Shown piece by piece: positions 14,852 through 21,972 of a stretch of DNA of 64,000 nt (position 1 is the stretch's first letter; each line of letters begins with the position of its first letter). The notes beneath the pieces are model-generated. The model was given only the letters and a program-made list of their open reading frames with translations. It was not told the DNA's origin and did no database searches. The position numbers and the translations under genes are program-made. Origin of the DNA: Streptomyces phaeolivaceus (GTDB lineage Bacteria > Actinomycetota > Actinomycetes > Streptomycetales > Streptomycetaceae); contig NZ_CP045096.1 of assembly GCF_009184865.1 (NCBI RefSeq), positions 8,618,001 through 8,682,000 of the forward strand. The letters run 5' to 3'.

Positions 14852-15949
14852 TCAGTGGGCGGAGGTCTCCGCCAACCGCACCGTGCGCTCCGCGAGTTCG
14901 CTGACACGCACCCCGTCGAAACCGAACACGGCGCTGCGCACGGTGTCCTCCAACGGGTCCTTCCAGTGGGCCGGGATCACGGCCGCCCCGCACAGCACGC
15001 CCGCCACCGACCCGGCGGTGGCCCCGTTTGAATCGGTGTCCAGACCGCCGCGGACGGTCAGCGTGATCGTCTCGGTGAAGTCGCCCTCGCCGTACAGCAG
15101 CCCGGCGGTCAGCACCGCCGCGTTCGGCACGACATGGATCCAGCCCGCCCCGGCGGTCTCCTCGCCCACCGTGTCGAGCGTGTCCTCCCAGCCCAGCCCG
15201 GCGTCGTACAGCGCCACGACCCGCCGCACGGTCCGGGCGAGCCGGCTGCTCGCCGGGATCACCGCCAGCGCCTCCTCCACGGCCGCCCGCGCCCCCGGTG
15301 CCGTGAACGCCGCCGCGACCAGCGCCGCCGCCCACATCGCGCCGTACACCCCGTTGCCGGTGTGCGACAGCACCGCGTCGCGCCGGGCCAGCGACGCCGC
15401 GCGCACGGGCAGGCCGGGGGAGGTCCAGCCGAAGACATCGGCGCGGATCAGGGCGCCGATCCACTCCTGGTACGGGTTCTCGTAGGTGGCGGTCAGCGGT
15501 GGCTTCAGCCCCCGGGCGAGATTGCGATAGGCCGCCCGCTCCGCCGTGAACGTCTGCAGATACGGCAGCCGCAGCAGCCACAGGTCGCCGACCTGCTCGG
15601 TGCTGAAGCCGAAGCCGTGCGTCTCCAGGAGATGGAGGCCGAGGATCGCGTAGTCGATGTCGTCGTCACGGCAGCTGCCGTGGATCCGGCCGCGCACACA
15701 GCCGCGCCACTCCGGCCGCAGCGCGCGCCGGTCGCTCTCGGTGGCCGGTTCCGGGAGGTAGTCGGTGAGCGGCAGGGCCCCGGCCTGCCGCAGATACCGG
15801 TGGATGCGCTCCCGCGTCCACACCTCCCCCTGCTCGACGGGTTTCCCGAGCATGTTCCCCGCGATCCGGCCCAGCCAGCCCCCGAGGACACGGTCGGCGA
15901 GTACGGCGCCCACGGGGGGCGTGCGGGGCGCGGCGGTGGTGGGCGTCAT
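14852..15949 (-). CDS. ADP-ribosylglycohydrolase family protein
   Basis: A 365-residue DraG/ARH-type all-helical hydrolase. Mn-binding signatures are at both ends: GGWLGRIAGNMLGKPVE with the central SCRDDDIDYAILGL, and the C-terminal GGLDTDSNGATAGSVAGVLCG, the classical DTDxxxAT motif. Such enzymes cleave N- or O-glycosidic ADP-ribose from proteins or small molecules. The start at 15949 (MTPTT) directly precedes conserved sequence. The neighbouring NUDIX gene may further degrade the released ADP-ribose. The upstream gene is divergent. Confidence 0.9.
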   Translation of the reverse strand: MTPTTAAPRTPPVGAVLADRVLGGWLGRIAGNMLGKPVEQGEVWTRERIHRYLRQAGALPLTDYLPEPATESDRRALRPEWRGCVRGRIHGSCRDDDIDYAILGLHLLETHGFGFSTEQVGDLWLLRLPYLQTFTAERAAYRNLARGLKPPLTATYENPYQEWIGALIRADVFGWTSPGLPVRAASLARRDAVLSHTGNGVYGAMWAAALVAAAFTAPGARAAVEEALAVIPASSRLARTVRRVVALYDAGLGWEDTLDTVGEETAGAGWIHVVPNAAVLTAGLLYGEGDFTETITLTVRGGLDTDSNGATAGSVAGVLCGAAVIPAHWKDPLEDTVRSAVFGFDGVRVSELAERTVRLAETSAH

Positions 15950-16114
15950 GGTCGAGGTGTACCCGCTTCCGGGCCCGTCGCCCCGTACGACGCCGGTGCG
16001 CACGGTGTTCGGTGAGCGGGAGGGTGCATGACGTACCCGGGCCGGGGCGGCTAGGGTCGCAGCGGCGCGACTGCCTTGACGTGCGCAAGGCCCGATGAGC
16101 GAGGGGAACGCAAG

Positions 16115-17308
16115 GTGGCGAACGCCGCAGTGGACGGGACCGGCAAGTACATCGACACGGATACGGCCACGGACACGGCAATACCGCGGGTGCTGATCGC
16201 CGCGGACAAGTTCAAGGGCACGCTGACGGCCGTCCAGGTCGCCGAGCGGGTCACGGCCGGGCTGCGCCGGGTACTGCCCGACCTGGCGGTCGAGGCACTG
16301 CCGGTCGCCGACGGCGGCGACGGCACGGTGGCCGCGGCGGTCGCGGCCGGTTTCGAACGCCGCGAGGCACGCGTCGCCGGGCCGCTCGGTGAGCCCGTCA
16401 CCGCCGCGTACGCGCTGCGCGGGGACACGGCCGTCGTCGAGATGGCCGAGGCCAGCGGATTGCAGCGGCTCCCCGAGGGGGTGCTCGCCCCGCTCACCGC
16501 CTCCACGTACGGCTCCGGGGAACTGCTGCGCGCCGCGCTCGACGCGGGCGCCCGCGTGATCGTGTTCGGGGTCGGCGGCAGCGCCACGACGGACGGCGGC
16601 GCGGGCATGCTCGTCGCGCTCGGGGCGCGCTTCCTGGACGCGGCGGGGGAGCCCGTCGGTCCCGGGGGCGGCGGCCTGCGCGCCCTGGCCACGGCGGACC
16701 TGTCCGGCCTCGACGAGAGGCTCGCGTCGATCGACCTCGTCCTCGCGAGCGACGTCGACAACCCGCTGACGGGGCCGAAGGGCGCGCCCGCCGTGTACGG
16801 GCCGCAGAAGGGCGCGAGCGGCGAGGACGTGGCCGTGCTGGACGCGGCGCTGGGGCACTTCGCGGCGGTCCTGGAGAAGACGCTCGGGGAGCGGGCGGCC
16901 GGGCACGCGCTCGCGCCGGGGGCGGGGGCGGCCGGTGGGATCGGGTACGGCGCGCTCGTCCTCGGTGCGCGGTTCCGGCCCGGGATCGAGGTCATGCTCG
17001 ACGTCCTCGGGTTCGCGGGGGCGCTGGAGAAGGCGACGCTGGTGATCACGGGGGAGGGGTCGCTGGACGAGCAGACCCTTCACGGGAAGGCTCCCGCCGG
17101 GGTCGCCGCGGCGGCGCGGGCCGCGGGCAAGGAGGTCGTGGCGGTGTGCGGGCGGTTGGCGTTGGCGCCGGAGGCGTTGGGGCGGGCGGGGATTCGGCGG
17201 GCCTATCCACTGACCGATGTCGAGCCCGATGTCTCGCGGTGCGTCGCCGACCCCGGACCGATCCTCGAGGCGGTGGCGGAGCGGATCGGGCGCGACTTCC
17301 TGATCTAG
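16115..17308 (+). CDS. glxK: Glycerate kinase
   Basis: A 397-residue class II glycerate kinase. Typical segments: VLIAADKFKGTLTAVQVAE, LPVADGGDGTVAA, ASGLQRLP, GSGELLRAALDAGA, GVGGSATTDGGAGML, DVDNPLTGPKGA and VITGEGSLDEQTLHGKAP. It phosphorylates D-glycerate to 2- or 3-phosphoglycerate. GTG at 16115 was chosen because GAGGGG lies 8 bp upstream; a longer ATG start at 16076 has no such site. It ends at TAG 17306 before a terminator. Confidence 0.93.
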   Translation: MANAAVDGTGKYIDTDTATDTAIPRVLIAADKFKGTLTAVQVAERVTAGLRRVLPDLAVEALPVADGGDGTVAAAVAAGFERREARVAGPLGEPVTAAYALRGDTAVVEMAEASGLQRLPEGVLAPLTASTYGSGELLRAALDAGARVIVFGVGGSATTDGGAGMLVALGARFLDAAGEPVGPGGGGLRALATADLSGLDERLASIDLVLASDVDNPLTGPKGAPAVYGPQKGASGEDVAVLDAALGHFAAVLEKTLGERAAGHALAPGAGAAGGIGYGALVLGARFRPGIEVMLDVLGFAGALEKATLVITGEGSLDEQTLHGKAPAGVAAAARAAGKEVVAVCGRLALAPEALGRAGIRRAYPLTDVEPDVSRCVADPGPILEAVAERIGRDFLI

Positions 17309-17329
17309 ATCCGTTGCCGGGCGCGGGCC

Positions 17330-17412
17330 CGCGCCCCTGCGGGCCGAAAAAAGCAGGGCGCAGCCCGCTTTTTTCAGGGGCGCGGGGAACTGCGCGACCA
17401 GCCCCCACGCAC
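17330..17412 (+). repeat. Dispersed repeat copy 2 with rearranged centre
   Basis: The right arm GGGGCGCGGGGAACTGCGCG (17377-17396) of the dispersed family is present with CACCAGCCCCCAC-like flank; the left side is a shortened GCGCGGGCCCGCGCCCCTGC hairpin. The centre carries the A-tract/T-tract terminator listed separately. Confidence 0.8.
17347..17374. terminator. Bidirectional intrinsic terminator between glycerate kinase and pssA
   Basis: AAAAAAGC-A-GGGC-GCA-GCCC-GCTTTTTT forms a 12-bp stem with one bulged A and a 3-nt loop, with an A tract before and T tract after on both strands. It serves the two converging genes. Confidence 0.9.
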
Positions 17413-17477
17413 CCGCGGCCGAAACAGAAACACGAAGGGCCCCGAACCCATAGGTCCGGGGCCCTCCGAGCGGAGCG

Positions 17478-18353
17478 TTACGGCAGCTGCGCCGCGCGTG
17501 ACTCGCGCCGGTTGTCGCGGAAGTTGTTCACCCGGCGGGCCGTGGCGAACAGGGGGATCACCGCGCCCATGACGAGCTGCAGGGCGCAGCCGGTCTGGAG
17601 GAGGAGCTGACCGCCGGGGGCGTCGAAGGCCCAGGCCATCAGCAGGCCCATCGACAGGACGATCCAGGAGAGCATCGCGCCCGCGAGCGGACCGCGCGGC
17701 TTCGGGTACTCGACCCGGCTCACCATCAGCCAGGCCGTGCCGATGATCGCCAGGAGCGTCGCCACGAAGGGCAGCTCCAGCAGGACGATCGAGACGACGG
17801 TCAGCGCGCCGAACGGCGACGGCATGCCCTGGAAGGTGCCGTCCTTCACCGTCACGCAGGAGAATCTGGCGAGCCTCAGCACCACGGCCAGCAGCACCAC
17901 GATCGCGCCCACCGCCGCCACCCGCTGGTGCGCGTCGTCCGCGACCATGCCGTAGACGAGGACGAAGTACGCCGGCGCCAGGCCGAAGCTGATCAGGTCG
18001 GAGAGGTTGTCCAGCTCCGCGCCCATCGGCGAGGAGCGGAGCTTGCGCGCCACCAGCCCGTCGAACAGGTCGAAGATCGCCGCGCACAGCATCAGGATCA
18101 CGGCCGTGGCCGCGCTGTGCCGGGCCATGCCCGACTCCTGGCTGCCGGTGAGGTGCGGGATCAGAATGCCCGTGGTGGTGAAGTACACGGCCATGAAGCC
18201 GCACGTGGCGTTGCCGAGGGTGAGGGTGTCCGCTATCGACAGCCGGAGCGACAGCGGCATCTCCTCCGCGTCGTCCTCCACCTCGTCGACTTCGGGCACC
18301 CAGCCCGTCGCGGCCGTCTGGCCGGGTTGGGTCTCCGGATCAATCACGGTCAA
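17478..18353 (-). CDS. pssA: CDP-diacylglycerol--serine O-phosphatidyltransferase
   Basis: A 291-residue polytopic membrane enzyme. The CDP-alcohol phosphotransferase signature DLFDGLVARKLRSSPMGAEL then DNLSD gives the expected D-x2-DG-x2-AR-x8-G-x3-D-x3-D. About eight hydrophobic helices follow an acidic N-terminal extension of 35 residues. It makes phosphatidylserine, the substrate of the preceding gene psd. Its start overlaps the psd stop by 14 bp, so the two are translated from one mRNA. Confidence 0.95.
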   Translation of the reverse strand: MTVIDPETQPGQTAATGWVPEVDEVEDDAEEMPLSLRLSIADTLTLGNATCGFMAVYFTTTGILIPHLTGSQESGMARHSAATAVILMLCAAIFDLFDGLVARKLRSSPMGAELDNLSDLISFGLAPAYFVLVYGMVADDAHQRVAAVGAIVVLLAVVLRLARFSCVTVKDGTFQGMPSPFGALTVVSIVLLELPFVATLLAIIGTAWLMVSRVEYPKPRGPLAGAMLSWIVLSMGLLMAWAFDAPGGQLLLQTGCALQLVMGAVIPLFATARRVNNFRDNRRESRAAQLP

Positions 18354-18996
18354 TGCGAGTCACCCCAGCCACGGTCTTCTGACCCACCTCGACGTCGATC
18401 TCCACACCCTCGGGCAGGTAGATGTCGACGCGCGAGCCGAAGCGGATCAGCCCGATCCGGTCACCCTGCTCGACCTTGGTGCCCTCGGGGATGTACGGGA
18501 CGATACGGCGAGCCACGGCGCCGGCGATCTGGATCATCTCGATGTCACCGAGTTCGGTGTCGAAGTGCCAGACGACGCGCTCGTTGTTCTCGCTCTCCTT
18601 GTTGAACGCCGGTACGAACCCACCCGGGATGTGCTCCACGGACGTCACCGTGCCGGAGAGCGGCGCGCGGTTGACGTGGACGTTGAGCGGGCTCATGAAG
18701 ATCGCGACGCGGGTGCGGCCGTCCTTCCACGGCATGATGCTCTGCACCACTCCGTCGGCGGGCGAGATGACCCGGCCCTGGGCGATCTCACGCTCGGGGT
18801 CGCGGAAGAACCACAGCATGCCCGCCGCCAGCGCGGTGGCGGGTACGGCCACGGCGCGCGCGGCGCCGGAGCGGCGCGCGCGGGCGAGGCTGAGTGCTGC
18901 GGTGGCGACGGTCGGGAGAAGCCACGGCGATGCTCCGCGCGCGAGCCGTACGCCGGCCAGGCTGTCGCGTGGTGCAGAGGTTTGGCTGTGGGGCAT
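18340..18996 (-). CDS. psd: Phosphatidylserine decarboxylase proenzyme
   Basis: A 218-residue short-type Psd. Key parts: WFFRDPEREI, SPADGVVQSI, FMSPLNVHVNR with the catalytic His, and FGSRVDIYLP near residue 185, where the Gly-Ser bond is cleaved and Ser becomes the pyruvoyl group. Phosphatidylserine is converted to phosphatidylethanolamine at the membrane; one or two hydrophobic helices lie at about 30-65. Start MPHSQTS at 18996 has GAAGG seven bases upstream. Confidence 0.94.
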   Translation of the reverse strand: MPHSQTSAPRDSLAGVRLARGASPWLLPTVATAALSLARARRSGAARAVAVPATALAAGMLWFFRDPEREIAQGRVISPADGVVQSIMPWKDGRTRVAIFMSPLNVHVNRAPLSGTVTSVEHIPGGFVPAFNKESENNERVVWHFDTELGDIEMIQIAGAVARRIVPYIPEGTKVEQGDRIGLIRFGSRVDIYLPEGVEIDVEVGQKTVAGVTRIDRD

Positions 18997-19120
18997 GGAT
19001 GACCTTCGTAGCGGATGATGCCGCGCGGTGACTGGGGACGGCGGCTTTCCGGGGATCGTACCGGTCGCGGACCGCAACTGGGCAAGCCAGGAAGCCGAGT
19101 CGACGGCCGAAGAGTGCTGA

Positions 19121-19155
19121 CGGGGTGTGATCTTCTTCTCGAAGAAAACACCCCG
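19121..19155 (-). terminator. Terminator of the ethylmalonyl-CoA operon
   Basis: CGGGGTGT (19121-19128) pairs with ACACCCCG (19148-19155), with an inner TTCTTC / GAAGAA stem. It lies between the end of the acyl-CoA dehydrogenase gene and the psd promoter, both on the minus strand. Confidence 0.75.
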
Positions 19156-19187
19156 AACCGGACAACCGGCCCTGGGCCGACCCTGTG

Positions 19188-20429
19188 CTAGCCCTGGAAT
19201 CGATACTCTTCGAGCAGTCGACGACCGATGATCATTTTCTGGATTTCGGCGGTACCCTCACCGATGAGCAGCATCGGCGCCTCACGGTAGAGACGCTCGA
19301 TCTCGTACTCCTTGGAGAAGCCGTAACCGCCGTGGATCCGGAAAGCGTCCTCGACGACTTCTTTGCAGTATTCGGAGGCGAGGTACTTCGCCATCCCCGC
19401 TTCGAGGTCGTTTCGTTGGCCCGAGTCCTTTTTGCGTGCCGCGTTCACCATCATCGCATGCGCGGCCTCGACCTTGGTAGCCATCTCGGCCAGCTTGAAC
19501 TGGATCGCCTGGTGCTGGGCGATCTGCTTGCCGAAAGTGTGGCGCTGCTGGGCGTACCGGACACCGAGTTCGAAAGCACGCTGAGCGACTCCGCAGCCAC
19601 GTGCGGCCACATTGACCCGGCCGACCTCGACGCCGTCCATCATTTGGTAAAACCCTCGGCCGGTGGTGCCGCCGAGTACGCGATTGGCCGGAATGCGCAG
19701 TCCGTCCATGATGAGCTCGGTGGTGTCGACACCCTTGTAGCCCATCTTGTCGATCTTCCCGGGAATGGTGAGGCCGGGGCGGACCTCTCCGAAACCGGGC
19801 TCCTTCTCGACCAGGAAGGTCGTCATCGACTTGTGGGGGGCGGTGCCCTCCGGGTGTCCTTCGTCACTTCGGACGAGTACGGCGACGAGTGTTGACGTTC
19901 CGCCGTTCGTCAGCCACATCTTCTGACCGTTCAGGACGTACTCCCCCCCACTCTCGGCTGCGCTCGAGCGGGAGGTGCCCCCATCGTCCTTGACCGCCTT
20001 CGATGTGATCGCCGACACATCGGAACCGAGCGCCGGCTCCGACATCGAGAAGGCGCCCCGGACCTCACCGAGCGCCATCCTCGGCAGGAAGTGGTCCTTC
20101 TGCTCCTGCGTGCCGTGCTGCTTGAGCATGTACGCCACGATGAAGTGCGTGTTGATGATCCCGGACACGGACATCCAGCCCCGGGCGATCTCCTCCACGC
20201 ACAGCGCGTACGTGAGCAGGGACTCGCCCAGACCGCCGTACTCCTCGGGGATCATCAGCCCGAACAGGCCCAGTTCCTTGAGGCCGTCGACGATCTGCTG
20301 CGGGTACTCGTCCCGGTGCTCCAGTTCGGTCGCGACCGGGATGATCTCCTTGTCCACGAAGTCGCGGACGGTGGACAGGATCTCCTGCTGGATGTCCGTC
20401 AGACCGGCGGTCTGGGCGAGTCGTGCCAT
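19188..20429 (-). CDS. mcd: Acyl-CoA dehydrogenase, probably methylsuccinyl-CoA dehydrogenase
   Basis: A 413-residue FAD enzyme. N-terminal helical domain, then GAFSMSEPALGSDVSAI for FAD/substrate binding, KMWLTNGG, and C-terminal QRHTFGKQIAQHQAIQFKLA and DAFRIHGGYGFSKEYEIERL. IHGGYG holds the segment normally carrying or flanking the catalytic Glu. As last gene of the ccr-meaA operon it is expected to oxidise methylsuccinyl-CoA to mesaconyl-CoA; that specificity is inferred from context. Residues about 150-163 (GGTSRSSAAESGG) are an extra Ser/Gly loop encoded by a dispersed repeat. Start MARLAQT at 20429 lies 2 bp after the MaoC stop. Confidence 0.88.
   Translation of the reverse strand: MARLAQTAGLTDIQQEILSTVRDFVDKEIIPVATELEHRDEYPQQIVDGLKELGLFGLMIPEEYGGLGESLLTYALCVEEIARGWMSVSGIINTHFIVAYMLKQHGTQEQKDHFLPRMALGEVRGAFSMSEPALGSDVSAITSKAVKDDGGTSRSSAAESGGEYVLNGQKMWLTNGGTSTLVAVLVRSDEGHPEGTAPHKSMTTFLVEKEPGFGEVRPGLTIPGKIDKMGYKGVDTTELIMDGLRIPANRVLGGTTGRGFYQMMDGVEVGRVNVAARGCGVAQRAFELGVRYAQQRHTFGKQIAQHQAIQFKLAEMATKVEAAHAMMVNAARKKDSGQRNDLEAGMAKYLASEYCKEVVEDAFRIHGGYGFSKEYEIERLYREAPMLLIGEGTAEIQKMIIGRRLLEEYRFQG
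19942..19982 (-). repeat. Short dispersed repeat inserted in frame in the acyl-CoA dehydrogenase
   Basis: The element includes CTCGGCTGCGCTCGAGCGGG with an internal CGCTCGAGCG palindrome, bounded by C-rich ends. From memory this is a sequence repeated many times in Streptomyces genomes, usually between genes. Here it keeps the frame and adds about 12-14 residues that related dehydrogenases normally lack between KAVKD and EYVLNGQKMW. Confidence 0.75.
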
Positions 20430-20431
20430 GG

Positions 20432-20944
20432 CTACTTCTCCTGCTGCTTCAGCTCGGGGCGGCCCGGCTGCTCGCCGCCGCGCTCCTTGATGTAGGTCTC
20501 GGTCGGCACCATGACCTTGCGGCGGAACACGCAGACCAGCGTGCCGTCCTGCTTGTAGCCCTTGGTCTCGACATGGACGATGCCGCGGTCGTTCTTCGAC
20601 TTCGACGGCCACTTGTCGAGCACGGTCGTCTCGCCGTAGATCGTGTCGCCGTGGAAGGTCGGCGCCACATGCTTCAGCGACTCGATCTCCAGATTGGCGA
20701 TCGCCTTGCCGGAGACGTCCGGCACGGACATGCCCAGCAGCAGCGAGTAGATGTAGTTCCCGACCACCACGTTCTTGCCGAAGTCGGTCGTCTTCTCGGC
20801 GTAGTTGCTGTCCATGTGCAGCGGGTGGTGGTTCATCGTGAGGAGACAGAAGAGGTGGTCGTCGTACTCGGTGACCGTCTTCCCGGGCCAGTGCTTGTAC
20901 ACCGCCCCGACCTCGAACTCCTCGTAGGTGCGTCCGAATTGCAT
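20432..20944 (-). CDS. mch: MaoC-family hydratase, probable mesaconyl-CoA hydratase
   Basis: A 170-residue single hot-dog protein. TEYDDHLFCLLTMNHHPLH and MDSNYAEKTTDFGKNVVVGN correspond to the hydratase motif region, with Asp/His catalytic candidates. Characterised mesaconyl-CoA hydratases are often about twice this size with two hot-dog folds, so this one probably dimerises. The role (mesaconyl-CoA to beta-methylmalyl-CoA) is inferred from its place between the CoA-ester lyase and the dehydrogenase. Confidence 0.82.
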   Translation of the reverse strand: MQFGRTYEEFEVGAVYKHWPGKTVTEYDDHLFCLLTMNHHPLHMDSNYAEKTTDFGKNVVVGNYIYSLLLGMSVPDVSGKAIANLEIESLKHVAPTFHGDTIYGETTVLDKWPSKSKNDRGIVHVETKGYKQDGTLVCVFRRKVMVPTETYIKERGGEQPGRPELKQQEK

Positions 20945-20958
20945 CGCGCTCAGGCTCC

Positions 20959-21972
20959 TCAGTTCTCGGGGATCTCGAACTTGGACGTCCGGGTCATCCC
21001 CGCCGCCCGCCCCTTGCCCGAGATGACCAGGGCCATCTTGCGGCTGGCCTCGTCGATCATCTCGTCGCCGAGCATCGCCGAGCCCTTCTTGCCGCCGGCC
21101 TCGGACGTGTAGTAGTCGTACGCGTCCAGGATCAGTTCGGCGTGGTCGAAGTCCTCCTGCGAGGGCGAGAAGATCTCGTTGGACGCCTCGACCTGGCCCG
21201 GGTGCAGCACCCACTTGCCGTCGAAACCGAGCGCGGCGGCGCGGCCCGCGACCTCGCGGTAGCCCTCGACGTTGCGGATCTGGAGGTAGGGGCCGTCGAT
21301 CGCCTGGAGGTCGTTGGCGCGGGCGGCCATCAGGATCTTCATCAGGATGTAGTGGTAGGCGTCCGCCGGGTAACCGGGCGGCTGCTCGCCCACGACCAGC
21401 GACTTCATGTTGATGGACGCCATGAAGTCGGCCGGGCCGAAGATGATCGTCTCGACGCGCTGGGAGGCCGTCGCGATCTCGTTGACGTTGTTCAGGCCCT
21501 GCGCGTTCTCGATCTGCGCCTCGATGCCGATCTTCCCGACCTCGAAGCCCATCGTCTTCTCGATCTGGGTGAGGAGAAGATCGAGGGCGACGATCTGCTG
21601 GGCGGTCTGCACCTTCGGCAGCATGATGCAGTCGAGGTTCTGGCCGGCCCCCTCGACGACGGTCACGACATCGCGGTACGTCCACTCCGTCGTCCAGTCG
21701 TTGACCCGCACGACCCGCGTCTTGCCGGTCCAGTCGCCCTCGTTGAGGAACTTGACGATGGTGTGCCGCGCCTCCGGCTTGGCCAGCGGGGCGCAGGCGT
21801 CCTCCAGGTCGAGAAAGACCTGGTCCGCCGGGAGGCCCTGCGCCTTCTCCAGGAAGCGGGGGTTGCTTCCGGGGACCGCGAGACACGAGCGGCGCGGACG
21901 CAGACGGTTGAAAGGGTGTGCGGCGGAGCCGCCCGTTGGAAGGGTGGTGGCGGGCGACGGGTGGGCGGTCAT
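20959..21972 (-). CDS. mcl1: HpcH/HpaI-type CoA-ester lyase (malyl-CoA / beta-methylmalyl-CoA lyase)
   Basis: A 337-residue CitE-like TIM barrel. RPRRSCLAVPGSNPRFLEKA and FLDLEDACAPLAK are the family start, the latter with acidic Mg ligands; RVNDWTTEW, MLPKVQ, EAQIENAQGL and FGPADFMASI follow. It should split beta-methylmalyl-CoA into propionyl-CoA and glyoxylate, and possibly malyl-CoA. Its ATG at 21972 overlaps the meaA stop by four bases. Confidence 0.88.
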   Translation of the reverse strand: MTAHPSPATTLPTGGSAAHPFNRLRPRRSCLAVPGSNPRFLEKAQGLPADQVFLDLEDACAPLAKPEARHTIVKFLNEGDWTGKTRVVRVNDWTTEWTYRDVVTVVEGAGQNLDCIMLPKVQTAQQIVALDLLLTQIEKTMGFEVGKIGIEAQIENAQGLNNVNEIATASQRVETIIFGPADFMASINMKSLVVGEQPPGYPADAYHYILMKILMAARANDLQAIDGPYLQIRNVEGYREVAGRAAALGFDGKWVLHPGQVEASNEIFSPSQEDFDHAELILDAYDYYTSEAGGKKGSAMLGDEMIDEASRKMALVISGKGRAAGMTRTSKFEIPEN

